Shown: positions 1 to 9,321 of the stretch, piece after piece
Layout of the letters: each line of letters begins with the position of its first letter
How positions within the stretch are numbered: position 1 is the stretch's first letter
NCBI GenBank assembly: GCA_029834535.1
Contig: JAQMWT010000280.1
Coordinates: 1 to 42,952 of the forward strand
DNA length: 42,952 nt
Source: Chrysophaeum taylorii
Lineage: Eukaryota > Sar > Pelagophyceae > Pelagomonadales > Pelagomonadaceae
Reading direction: 5' to 3'
Notes under the pieces: generated by a model
The model's database searches: none
Told to the model about the DNA's origin: nothing
What the model saw: the letters and a program-made list of their open reading frames with translations, nothing else
Position numbers and translations under genes: made by a program

Positions 1-497
1 AGGTGATTTAGAAATAAGATGAGGAAAGGTAAGTTTAGAGGAAACACGGACTTGGCCGTTCTCAGGATTAAGGACAACATCAGCTAAATGGTTGACATGG
101 GGTGTTATTAACGGGTTTATAACATTAGCACCACGTAAGTAGATGTAAGGACGACATCGAGGTTCATATTTATGAAATTCGTTAGGTTCCAAATGCAAAT
201 AACAAACAGAACCAAAAGGTTTGAGGTAGTCTTGTTGGGGAACATTACATTGGTCTAACAAAACTTGTTGGGGGCTTAGGACTTTATTATAAATACGTTC
301 GAGGGAAACGTTAGGGAGGAGATTATATGATTGGACAGCATGTATAACAGCCCACGGGTAGTGTGGTGCCGGATCTATTAGGGGGTGACCTTTATAGGAT
401 ACATTAAGCATATGCCTGAGTCGTGTGTAGACGCGGCAGTGGCTATGTGACCAACAGCGGCTTCGACTTCATGATTAAAGACATGTAAGTAAGGGGG
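1..497 (-). pseudogene. Copia-type integrase, C-terminal part (3' of the LINE insertion)
   Basis: The minus strand from 497 reads PPYLHVFNHEVEAAVGHI, which resembles the integrase segment PY.H..NG..E; the glutamates at 470-462 are candidates for the last residue of the DDE triad. A frame change near 400 leads into an open stretch to base 1. That stretch contains YPWAVIHAVQSYN and then LKPFGSVCYLHL, the 'FG..cy' block that follows the catalytic core in copia integrases, and then KYEPRCRPYIYLRGAN, where copia has 'k..PR.r..iflGY'. It continues off the left edge. The Ty1/copia call is inference from these motifs, and the product is not functional. Confidence 0.65.
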
Positions 498-504
498 GAA
501 TGCG
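498..504. repeat. Target-site duplication, left copy (LINE in integrase)
   Basis: GAATGCG at 498-504 recurs at 2436-2442, directly after the TTAG tail of the LINE. Removing one copy and the insert joins the two integrase pieces in the same frame. Confidence 0.8.
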
Positions 505-521
505 GTCTCACGAAGACCACA

Positions 522-2344
522 TTGGCTAGGCAGGTGCAGATGACGAAGGCCGACGGTAGCAGGTGCTCGTCGCCACAGGAGAACGCCGACGTGTTCAAGG
601 CGCACTTCAAGCAGCTCTACAGTCGACAAGTTCGCTACGACCCCACCGTGATCAACGACGTTGACCAGTTGCCGATCCGTCCGGAACTCGGGGAACCACC
701 GACGCAGGAGGAGATAAAACGGGCCGTTGGTCAGCTGAACTGCACCGCGCCCGGCGAATCGGGCCTGCGCGCGGAGGTCTGGAAGGCGCTCGCCACCGAC
801 GCTCGCACGCTCCCGCTGTTGGAGCGTGTAGTCCTCGAGTTCTGGGAGTCCGAAGTCCAGCCGGCCGAGTGGGACGTTGGCCTCCTCGGGATTCTCCCCA
901 AGAAGGGGGACCTCTCCCTGCCGGGCAACTACCGCGGGATCATGATGCTCGAGGTCGCGCAGAAGATCGTTTCGAACATCGTCCGTGCGCGACTCAACGT
1001 CATCTGCGAGGCCCTCGATCACGAGTCCCAATGTGGTTTCCGACCCGAGCGCGGTACGTCCGACGCCACCTTCTCGCTCAAGCTAGCGCTGAAGAAGCGG
1101 CGTGAGCACGGTCAGGACTCGTGGGTACTGTTCATCGATTTCGTTAAGGCGTTCGACCGCGTCCCGCGAGAGCTTCTCTGGGAGGTGCTCCTGAAGTTCG
1201 GCGTCCCGCCGAAGCTCGTCGCAGTCATCAAGGGCCTCCACCGAATCCAGGTCCACTTCTCGGTCAGCGGTGTCGTCGCCTCGGTTGACTCGATCATCGG
1301 CGTCAAGCAGGGCGACGTCCTGGGCCCCGTCCTGTTCGTGCTGTTCATGGCGGCACTGACGACGTCGTTTCGACGACGCCATGGCCGCGCCCGGTGTCTA
1401 CCGTACGCGGAAAGACTTTCAGATGACGAACCGGGGTTGGTCAACTCGCGGCGACGAGTTTCCCTTCGATGAATCGGCGTACGCCGACGACGTTGCCTTT
1501 CTCTTCTGGGACCGCCACATCGCCGCCAGCGAGACACCGCGCCTCATCGAACACTGCGACGCCTGGGGCATGGAGGTGCATTGCGGCAACCGACACACGA
1601 AAGCGGCGTCCAAAACGGAGATGCTGTTCGTCGCTCGCCCGGCACACCTGTACGGCGACCCAAAGTCGTTCGACGACACGAACCTCTCGGACATCGAGCT
1701 CGGGCGCGGCCGCTTCATACCGGTCGTCGACCAGTTTAAGTACCTCGGCTCGGTCCTCTCGCGACTGCCGCGACGACTCCGACGTCGACGCGCGGATCAA
1801 GAAGGCGTCTCCGGCCTTCGGTGCCTTGCGGGACTGCATCTTCGCCTCGAAGTCCGTCTCTGCTCGCGCCAAGCGCCTCGTCTATGTCTCGCTCGTCCTG
1901 GCCATCCTCCTTCACGGTGCGGAATCGTGGTGCCTCACCGAGGTCCTGTTCCGCCGGCTGCGGTGTTTCCACGCGCAGTGCGCCCGCGTCATGTGTCGTG
2001 TGACCCGGAAACACACCTGGTCCCACCACATCTCAACGGAGATCCTGCTGCGGCGCCTCGGCCTCGAGTCCATCGACGTCTACGTCACGCGCCGCCAGCT
2101 CCGCTGGGCCGGTCACGTCGCCCGCATGCCCTTCTCCCGACTCCCTCGCAAGATGCTCTCGTCTTGGGTCCGCTCCAAGCGCCCACCGGGGGCTCCGCAG
2201 ATGACGTACGGGAGGTCGCTCGCCAAGGCACTCCGGAAATGCGACATCCCCTTCAACTCGTGGCACGACCTCGCACAAGACCGCGCGCAGTGGCGGTCCG
2301 CCATCAACGGCTTTTCATCCCTCGCCTCTACCCCAGCTGTGTGA
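522..2344 (+). pseudogene. LINE reverse transcriptase (frameshifted, 5'-truncated)
   Basis: The first frame (522 to about 1370) has LPKKGDLSLPGNYRGIMM, the fingers motif DFVKAFDRVPRELLW and GVKQGDVLGPVLFVLFM, all typical of LINE reverse transcriptases. A frameshift near 1370 leads to a second frame with the catalytic YADD box (SAYADDVAFLFW, about 1470-1505). A second shift near 1770 leads to the C-terminal part, with WAGHVARMPFSRLPRKML, ending at a stop at 2342-2344. The ATG at 522 is probably internal to a longer ancestral protein. The two frameshifts make it a pseudogene. The clade is not assigned; the short tandem tail is compatible with RTE-like or related groups. Confidence 0.85.
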
Positions 2345-2360
2345 TTTTTGCTCTGTGATC

Positions 2361-2384
2361 CTGGACCGGCTACTGCCGGCCCAG
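2361..2384 (+). other. 3'-terminal hairpin of the LINE RNA, copy 1
   Basis: CTGGACCGGC pairs with GCCGGCCCAG around a TACT loop, with a single A/C mismatch. A weaker hairpin (CTCC...GGAG) follows before the TTAG tail. The same fold occurs in the copies at 7488-7511 and 28633-28656. In some LINE families a 3' stem-loop is what the reverse transcriptase recognises; that role here is inference. Confidence 0.6.
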
Positions 2385-2435
2385 CCTGGCTCCCATGCCC
2401 AGGAGAGGTCCGAAGTTAGTTAGTTAAGTTAGTTA

Positions 2436-2442
2436 GAATGCG
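2436..2442. repeat. Target-site duplication, right copy (LINE in integrase)
   Basis: GAATGCG at 2436-2442 matches 498-504. On the minus strand it encodes the AF of GINMFAF, which continues as PPYLHVF on the far side of the LINE. Confidence 0.8.
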
Positions 2443-3030
2443 AACATATTAATACCATGTTCGACACGAAAGGGGGCTGTAACATGCTGCGATAAATAGG
2501 GTTTAAAGGAATCACAATAAATTTGTTTTAGTAGTACATGAACATAAGTAGAGCAAAAATTACGAACAAAGTCAAGGGCGTTACAAAATTCGCTGGAGTT
2601 AGTGCTACGACAAAAGTACACTAACAAAAATTTAGAAATGAGACACTCGAAGACAATGATATGTCGAAAGGATCCCCATTCCGAGAGCACAGAGACGTAA
2701 CCACCGTCACATGCAAGCTTCACCAGGTTGAAAAATTTTTTCGAATGATGGTTGCTTGATAAGGTGGTGTGGATGAGGAAAGCGTTATTTATGAGCCGTA
2801 CAATCCACACAGAACTTACGGTAGGGTACGTCAGATGGGTGGTGTCCCGGACTGGCAATAACCTGAACAGCTTTTATGGCTTGAGAATCACTGGAATGGT
2901 GAATGTTGTGAAAATTGGTAGCTCGTTGTTGCGCATCTCGAAATGCGAGGGTGCCCCTGGCATGGTTTTTCTTATCGAAGGGCGCATGCTTCTCATGGAG
3001 CTGTCTTGGCGTTATATGGGGTATTTGTTT
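2443..3030 (-). pseudogene. Copia-type integrase, N-terminal and core part
   Basis: In reading direction one frame holds HITPRQLHEKHAPF and then CVDCTAHK, an H..H...C..C zinc-binding pattern like the pre-integrase region. After a frameshift near 2720 comes CDGGYVSVLSEWGSFRH, whose aspartate at 2708-2706 is a candidate first catalytic residue. This is followed by IIVFECLISKFLLVYF, equivalent to the copia block 'fvDdySrf..vYf', with EC where DD is usual. An aspartate at 2513-2511 (IYCDSFKPYLSQ) may be the second catalytic residue. The reading ends GINMFAF at the LINE junction and resumes beyond it. Earlier stops and frame changes show decay. The family call rests on spacing and motif order, not on a database match. 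Confidence 0.68.
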
Positions 3031-3289
3031 TCTTTAGTAGGAGATGATATATCTGCGGATAAGATGTTAGAGAGGAAAGCATGAGCTACTGAATCAGTAT
3101 GAAAAGAAGTAAGTTCGTGGTTAGAAGTGATAGTATCACAACATAAGAGTTTTTTATTGGAAATGTAGAACATAGTAATGGAACTCTGGTGTAATGTTAA
3201 GGATGTATCTGTTGGGAATATATTTGTGAAGAAGGTTGACCTATAGTTTTTGGTTAGAGGAGCGTGATCAGGGTCAAACGATGGTGATA

Positions 3290-5010
3290 GTGTTAATGTA
3301 CGCAAGTCGTAAACAAGCTGACACAAGTGTTTATAAATTGTATGATATGTTCCAGCTGGAATAGCATTTGCGATGATATCACAGCATAGGTCAGGGGACA
3401 AAGACAAAAGAAAATTGATTTGGTACGCTGTGAAATTATTGGCGCGTGCCAATTCGCGAGTTGAGTAGTGTCGAATGCGATCGAGTCGTGGATCGTACAC
3501 CAGCATATTAGCAAATCCACGAATGGTAGGAGTGGGAGTATATATAAGTGAACTTTGGCACCCATCTTCCTATCGCTTGATGTTATAAAGCCCAAATATC
3601 TGCTTTGGGACAAATGCATGTCACTTAAAGCAAATATTTTGTCGATAAATTCAAGACGATTTTCCTGAGGGTAGAAGACAAAAGAATCGTGAAATACAGG
3701 AGGAGTATATGAAACCAGTGCTTGTACTAGACGACGTGTGTCTTGATTTTCATTATGATGGTATGCTTGGCAAAGCCAAAGAAAACCGGTAACTGGTTCG
3801 AGATAAGCAGTTTTATCGATTCCGGTATCGTGTTTTAAAAAGGAGTAGGCTTCGCCAAAAGCATTTATGTGTGTTTGGTATTTAGAAGAGGTGGAAACTG
3901 TGATGATCCGCCCGTATGTCTTCCACCAGTGATGTAAATGATGGATGAAGTAGGATTTATTTAAATAACCTGTGAGATGGTTGGTTAGATTCGATAGTTG
4001 TACGAAAGGACAGGAATGTGTGATGGATTTAGGGAATAATCGTCCCATAATATTATAGAGGAGCACAAAAGCTTTGAGTTCAATAGGGGATCTCATGCAA
4101 GCAAGTGGTTTTCTTGAATTAGTCAAGAATCCCAGGCGAAAGTTAGAAATGCCCTCCATTTCATCTTGACTGGGATGTTCGACTGTTTTATTAGAGTGCA
4201 GACGAAGGAACAGCATAGTTAAGGTTTCAAGCTCAGTCACAGTTAAGCGCACGGATCCTGTACGACTGAAAATATTGTAGGTTTTAGGTGTGGACACGAA
4301 TGGTATGTCAGGAAAGACCTGCGTCCAAGGTTCGTCGACTATTAACTTGCGACTGATGGAATGCGTGGTCTGCAATATCCAGAAAGTGACTCGTTTATTA
4401 GGCCATGAAAGAGATCAAGAGGGCCGGTGTTATATTTGCGTGCGACGAGGATCCATCTTTCTCTGGCTTGATAATCTCCACAGAAAGCATGGAAATCGGT
4501 CACATATGTCCACCGTATAGTGCATCGTTGAGAAGATGAGAATGGCAACTCGTATATGATCTTCGTATGATGCGGAGTGTGGTGGAGTCATTTCCATGAA
4601 GAGAACGAGCGGCTTTAAAAGCTCAAGTACACTTAGAGCACTTGGGAACAAAGAATCATCCATATCGCGCTCGAAGGTGGAAATGGATCTCCCATTGATT
4701 ATGTTGCGATTTGTGCATGGTGATGTCAATTCCACTATGTCAGTGTAATATCGTGCACGTTCAACGTCCGATGCTCGATGGAGATATGTCAAAAACTTAG
4801 GTAAGGATGGGAAAACTTCGATGGAATTACCAAAACGTCTTCGTAGCATGTGCGTGATATTGTCGTCGCTCTCAACAAGAACTTTAACGTTGATGTTGAT
4901 TTGCAAGTCATTAGAAGCGCAAGCCAAGATGCAGGAGTGGACATCCCAGAGCAAAGTAAAGTTACTGTAGGTATTCGTGGGCTAGGAGATGAAGTTACTG
5001 TGTGGAGCAA
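3290..5010 (-). pseudogene. Cytosine-C5 DNA methyltransferase-like domain carried by the retroelement
   Basis: The conserved blocks of C5 methyltransferases appear in the right order but in three frames. Within 4954-4430 there is a motif I-like N-terminus (LLWDVHSCILAC). It is followed by a motif IV-like block, YYTDIVELTSPCTNRNIIN, whose candidate catalytic cysteine is at 4717-4715 (SPC instead of the usual PPC). A motif VI-like block, LKPLVLFMEMTPPH, lies near 4613-4577 (EMT where ENV is usual). In a second frame comes CGDYQARERWILVARK, a QxRxR motif VIII, with QARER at 4470-4456. In a third come PTPTIRGF, YSTRELARANNF (to 3432) and IIANAIPAGTYHTIYKHL (IANAIP at 3374-3357), matching motifs IX and X (T.RE.AR..F, GNAVP). 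Frameshifts lie near 5020, 4500 and 3540. If intact it would transfer a methyl group to cytosine in DNA; this copy cannot. Confidence 0.72.
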
Positions 5011-6160
5011 ACGTGTTGTAACCTTGCGTCATACAGGAGGTGGGAAATGCTTGCGTATGTAAGGCAGCTGCGAATGCATTGACTCCAAGATGGTTTTAAG
5101 CCATGGGACGTAAATTACTCGTTCCATGAGGGTGGAATATAGTTTGAGCATTTCGCGTTGTTCATTAAAAGCACATAGTCTGAACTGTAGTGAGCGAAGT
5201 TCCATTTTACGCGCTTTTGCTTGTTGTAGCGAGTAAATTGGTAGAGTTGGCAACAGGTTACTGAGTCTAAACAAAGTAATCTTGACATTATCATCAATTT
5301 TACTCTGGATAGATGATTGTCCTTTAAATTCAACTCCATAAAGGTGTATACCAAGTTTATCTTCTCCCCATTGAGTCATACTGATGATGTGCAGATCGGG
5401 ATCGTTATGGTCGTTTTGCTTGGGTAGAAAAAGCGCAACGTCTAGCTTTACATATCCCACATTTGGATGCTTTTGCAGAGCGGGAATGACGGTCCTTATA
5501 ATCATAGCATGTGTGATTCTCTGCGTGTCCGTGGCAGTCTGGATCGCAGGTGACAAAGACTCGGGTAGCTTTGCGATGTGGATAGGATCAGCATAACGTT
5601 TAAAGTTAATTACATGTTGAAAAGCATGTGTCAGCATATCCTGGCGTAGTCATTAGCGGCAAATTGTACTCGTTGTACAGTTTAAGCATTGTTGCATAAC
5701 AGGCATGTGTTGAGCTTTGACCAAACACGTACTGTGTCATGAAACTTTGCGTTTGTTCGGAAGGCACAACGACGAGTGTAAAACCAGTATTTAATTTTGG
5801 TAGCAACACAGGGGGATCTGTACCATCTTCATTATCTTCATTGGTTAAATTACTGGGGAGCTCAGAGTGAAGAAGTTCCCGAGCTTGACGACGAACAATA
5901 GCATTCTGAGCTTTAGCATTTATGTGCTGCAGTAGCGGCTGAGGGATGTTATCGATTTCATCATCTTTAATTGACAGGAAAGTGTGGAACATTTTCTCTG
6001 TATCAGCAGTCCCCCTCTGCTCCGCATCACTGGGGGACGCTTCAGGAGCAGATGTTTCAGTTTGATACTTTTCTTCTGAAACAAGAGATTCCTTATCGGC
6101 TTCCAAGAGGTTCGATGTGGTATTGGACTTAATATCAACTCGAGATAAGTAGAGATGAAC
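5011..6160 (-). pseudogene. Unrecognised middle part of the retroelement polyprotein
   Basis: Two overlapping open stretches follow each other in reading direction. The first (to about 5606) includes the acidic segment EDNEDGTDPPVLL and then LNTGFTLVVVPSEQTQ. The second (5637-5029) includes VGYVKLDVALFLPKQND and GIHLYGVEFKGQSS. The frame changes near 5620. I do not recognise a protease active site or a zinc knuckle. Given its place after the gag-like part and before the methyltransferase, it may be the rest of Gag, a degenerate protease, or an N-terminal extension of the methyltransferase. Confidence 0.45.
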
Positions 6161-6260
6161 TTGGGTAGCTTCATCAGGATCTAAGGACTGTGTCGAAGCT
6201 TGAGAAGCGGTTGGGTAGCTTCATCAGGATCTAAGGACTGTGTCGAAGCTTGAGAAGCGG
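6161..6260. repeat. Perfect 50-bp tandem duplication
   Basis: Bases 6161-6210 are repeated exactly at 6211-6260. Fifty is not a multiple of three, so the duplication shifts the minus-strand frame and ends the gag-like frame early (…DEATQPLLKLRHSP, then stop). With one copy the frame would run on into the next stretch. Confidence 0.95.
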
Positions 6261-7400
6261 TTGTCCAGAGGGTACTCAATAAGCTTTTCATTTCCTCCTG
6301 TACCATTTTAGAGTCGGTGGAAGGATTGGGATTCGCTTCCTGCAATTTACCAAACAGGTGGCGAAGACGATCAACTTGATAAGTAGCCCGGTCCATAAGA
6401 GACATATTAGAGCGTGCATTACGGTTAGAGGAAGATGAGTAGACAGGACGATCGAAGCTGGTACCTTTGACGTTATAATTTGAAGGTGAACGATAGTACG
6501 ACGTGTCACGGGGTGAGATTGTCGATGCTTTATCTTTTGCATTACGAAGCTTACGAGCGTTGAAGCCAGACTGTCCAGCTACAGTAGCTAACAACGAGTA
6601 AGCGTTGTTTAGAGAATCGTGGGATTGATGAATAGTGTCCATCAATAATACCTTAGGTGGCTTGGTAGCGGTAGTACCAGGGATGTAAGGGATCCAAGAA
6701 GCGGGTTTATCCAAGCGTCGGTTAGAAGAAAACTTTGTCTCATTATATATCTTTAACAAGAATTCCAATAGTGGACGAACGTCGTTAGGATCAACTAGCT
6801 TTAGCAATTCGGGATCGTGACTCGAGTTGTTACTATAGTGTCTCGTAGAGTTTACACCATTCCAATATAGATTGAGAATAGCGCTCGTGATCCGAGGGAT
6901 TAGCATATAGACGGTAGATCTCCTCGTGAGCTTTAAGAGTGATTATGGAATTATTAAATGGATTAATGCTTCATCATTATTTAATTGCTTTGCTTGAGAT
7001 TGAAAGGCGAGGAGTTGTTCGACAAATACCTGGGCATACCAATTAACATTTAGAGATATTCGATTAAACTGAGATTTAAGCTCAGTTACATCTGTACAAG
7101 ACACTGTCTCATATTAATGATAGGCTAAAAGCATGACAGCACGTAATTTATTGGGATGTGCAGGGATTGCATAAATTTTCTTTAGCTGAGGCCACATAGC
7201 GAGAGCGGGCTTTTCCTGGGACTCGAGGTTAAAGAATGTGTACAAGAAACCAGCATAAGCTTCGCAGTGTTTGATCCAATCGGCATTAGAAAGACCTGTA
7301 AAGGACATGCTAGTTAAAGATGAATCATACACAATTGATTTAGGAAATCGGGTATCTAATAAAGTAAGGACATGTTTTACATCCTCATTTAATTCAGGAC

Positions 7401-7577
7401 GGACAAGGTTGTACGAATGGCGACAAGCTTGATGGTCACTCTCCGCCGACCGACCTTTCGGCGCTCCTCGTCTACAGGCCCGTGATTCCGGACTGGCACC
7501 TGTCGGTCCGGCCTGGCTCCCATGCTCGGGAGAGGTCTGAAGTTAGTTAGTTAGTTAGTTAGGACAAGGTTGTACGA
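7401..7577 (+). mobile_element. Short LINE 3'-end insertion with 16-bp target-site duplications
   Basis: GGACAAGGTTGTACGA at 7401-7416 is repeated at 7562-7577. Between them lie 145 bp (7417-7561) that end with the family's hairpin (7488-7511), the GCCTGGCTCCCATG block and TTAG repeats. The copy is strongly 5'-truncated and more diverged than the other two. Removing it and one flank restores the minus-strand frame exactly. Confidence 0.9.
7488..7511 (+). other. 3'-terminal hairpin of the LINE RNA, copy 2
   Basis: CCGGACTGGC pairs with GTCGGTCCGG around an ACCT loop: ten pairs, two of them G-U. Compared with copy 1, the second pair has changed from T-A to C-G on both sides. Confidence 0.6.
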
Positions 7578-7973
7578 CTCTTGGTAGTAAAGTGGTTCAA
7601 GGTTATTACGGGCATCAACCGTTAGTTGATGGGAAGAGTTGACGTGCCAAGTCCTTAAATGTTCGGGCAGGGCATCTTCATCAGGTAAGTTTAAATCATT
7701 AATTTGTTCAGCTTTCCATTGAGCGAAGATGATATCAACTTCTTGTTCAAGAAGTTGATTATATTCCGGAGCATTCCGGGTGTAAGCTTCATATGAATCA
7801 AAGCAGAATAACGCGTCCACATATGGACTTGTCATATGCCTGCGAAGCGCTTCAATTTGCAAGCTCACCTTAGTTGAATTATCTTGGAAACGCAATCCTG
7901 CGTTAATTTTATCAACGAGGATTTGTTCTTGTTTGTAGATATCAGTGGTTGATATTGTTTTTTGTTTTGACAT

Positions 7974-9300
7974 GATTGTGACCTATTAAGGGATAGGTTA
8001 GAGGATTGATAGACAGCTTCGACACATAAGAATGGAGGGTTTCTCAAGTGCGGGTTCTATGTACAGTACGCGATTTTTAAACGTGGGCTTATTGACAAGA
8101 CCAAACAAATCAGCATGCTATTTAAAACAGGGTGACTTGAGACTGAAGAATGGATTAGTTCTCGAGCAGTCAGTCTTTTGTTGGGGAATGGAAGTAAAAA
8201 CCCGTACAAGTTTCCGCGGCTTGTATAGGAAAATTTTAATTTTATTAGTTATGCGAGTGCAAGTGACCAGTGACCGACCCAACTCGGTCACAAACCAATT
8301 TAACTGGTGGGCACATACCGTCACACAACAAATATGTACAGTAGACCACCGCCAAACACATTGTCGCATTGTACTCGTGATCAGGCGTAAATTGATCATT
8401 CGATTTAGACGTACAACACAGTTGGGCTGACACACCTACGCATCTGGGCCCATAACCTGGAGAGATTTGACCCTCTCCGGGTACATGGTAGAGACTGCGT
8501 GCAGTCTTAGGCGTGTACAGACCATTCCGCTTGTCACATGCTACTACACAAGGTAGGGATTTAGGCCCTAACTCTTTAAGGACATTAGGTCCCATAGAAG
8601 CGTTCACACTGACAACGGGGAACGAAGTCTCTGTTAGTTAAACAGAAAACCCCGTACCCGACGGTACGCACCTGGAGGCCTACTCCATGTTGGAAAAGAG
8701 CTTCAGACTGGGTTCTTCATAGTCGTGAAAGAAAAGGGGCGGAAGGGTAAGGAAAAAGAAGAAAGAGGGAAAGCCGTATTACGGAGAGAAAACCGTCGTG
8801 TAGAGATAGGTGTCAAAATGTTCCAGTGTCGCACACATAATAGTGTAGCTCTCTGGAATTCCACCGGAGCAGTATCGGGATAACACGCCCCGGAAAGCCG
8901 GGAGGAGAACGGCGCCTTAAGGGGTTTGGAAGCACGTTAAGCGCCTGACAGGGGATCACGCAGAGTGTGCGAAGAAAGACATAGACTGCAGTAATAAGAC
9001 GCACTGCTGCATCTATCGCGGTCCGAAGAAGGGGCGCGACGTGTTTAGAACTGCTGCGATGCCGAGGAGGAAGAACAGCGGTGCTTTGGACTGCTACATT
9101 TCGGTGACGACGGGTATTCCTCCGACAAGACTGTTGTGTTTTCTTCTGCTTCTGCAGGCGGAGGGAGGTACGAGAGACGAGGGGAGGCGAGGAAGACGCT
9201 AGCTGTGTGTGTGGGACGTTTCCGGCCTGTACCGGCCTCTGCTGGCCGCACTTCTCGTTTTCGTGATGTTGACTTTGACTTGACCATCGTCATGCTGGAA
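7974..9300. other. Spacer: probable 5' leader and LTR of the retroelement, then unassigned DNA
   Basis: No credible gene is seen. As the copia-like element reads right to left, its 5' untranslated leader and 5' LTR should lie here. I could not fix LTR borders or a tRNA primer-binding site because the partner LTR is outside the window. A perfect 8-bp inverted repeat with a 6-base loop lies at 8270-8291 (GTGACCGA / TCGGTCAC). Composition turns GC-rich towards 9 kb. Confidence 0.35.
8270..8291. repeat. Short perfect inverted repeat (hairpin)
   Basis: GTGACCGA (8270-8277) and TCGGTCAC (8284-8291) flank the loop CCCAAC. It could be a regulatory fold within the element's LTR or chance. Confidence 0.4.
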
Positions 9301-9321
9301 GGGAAGGGAAGGGAAGCTGAC

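Larger units (their letters stand above)
505..2435 (+). mobile_element. LINE (non-LTR retrotransposon), 5'-truncated, TTAG-tailed
   Basis: This GC-rich insert sits inside the AT-rich copia-like element. It carries a reverse transcriptase gene on the plus strand, a 3' untranslated part with a hairpin (2361-2384), and a tail of TTAG repeats (about 2414-2435). It is flanked by a 7-bp direct repeat. It starts inside the coding region with no endonuclease domain, so it is 5'-truncated, as LINE copies made by target-primed reverse transcription usually are. Further copies of its 3' end are at 7417-7561 and 28371-28699. Confidence 0.88.
1..7973 (-). mobile_element. Decayed Ty1/copia-like LTR retrotransposon, internal part, with a DNA methyltransferase-like domain
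   Basis: Reading right to left, the AT-rich minus strand encodes a gag-like start, an unrecognised middle part, a cytosine-C5 methyltransferase-like domain and a copia-type integrase. The pieces lie in different frames and are broken by a stop at 7114-7116, a 50-bp duplication, several frameshifts and two LINE insertions. The element is therefore dead. The copia order would put reverse transcriptase and RNase H after the integrase, beyond base 1, so the copia assignment rests on the integrase alone. The AT-rich composition contrasts with the GC-rich host genes from 9.6 kb on. LTRs could not be delimited. The parts are listed separately below. Confidence 0.75.
6261..7973 (-). pseudogene. Gag-like N-terminal part of the retroelement
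   Basis: It probably starts at the ATG at 7973-7971 (MSKQKTISTTDIYKQEQ). The reading runs through a hydrophilic, helix-rich sequence, is broken by the small LINE insertion (7417-7561), resumes in frame (ESYNLV then RPELNEDVKH), and meets an in-frame TAA at 7114-7116. More gag-like helices follow, with a frame change near 6960, and then a long Ser/Asn-rich stretch (6906-6181, with NYNVKGTSFDRPVYSSSSN). Its position first in the element and its composition suggest Gag. No CCHC knuckle is seen, so the call is by position. Confidence 0.5.

Noticed and set aside
378..1031. Long minus-strand frame across the LINE and the integrase remnant
   Set aside because: Most of it is antisense to the reverse transcriptase. 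Only the last part (378-497) belongs to the copia-type integrase, and it was described there.
2414..2435. TTAG repeats as telomeric sequence
   Set aside because: They are short, end each LINE copy next to a target-site duplication, and are best read as the LINE's own tail.
2443..7973. The AT-rich minus-strand block as an endogenous RNA- or DNA-virus insertion
   Set aside because: Integrase motifs and order fit a Ty1/copia element, and no capsid or polymerase signature of a virus was seen.
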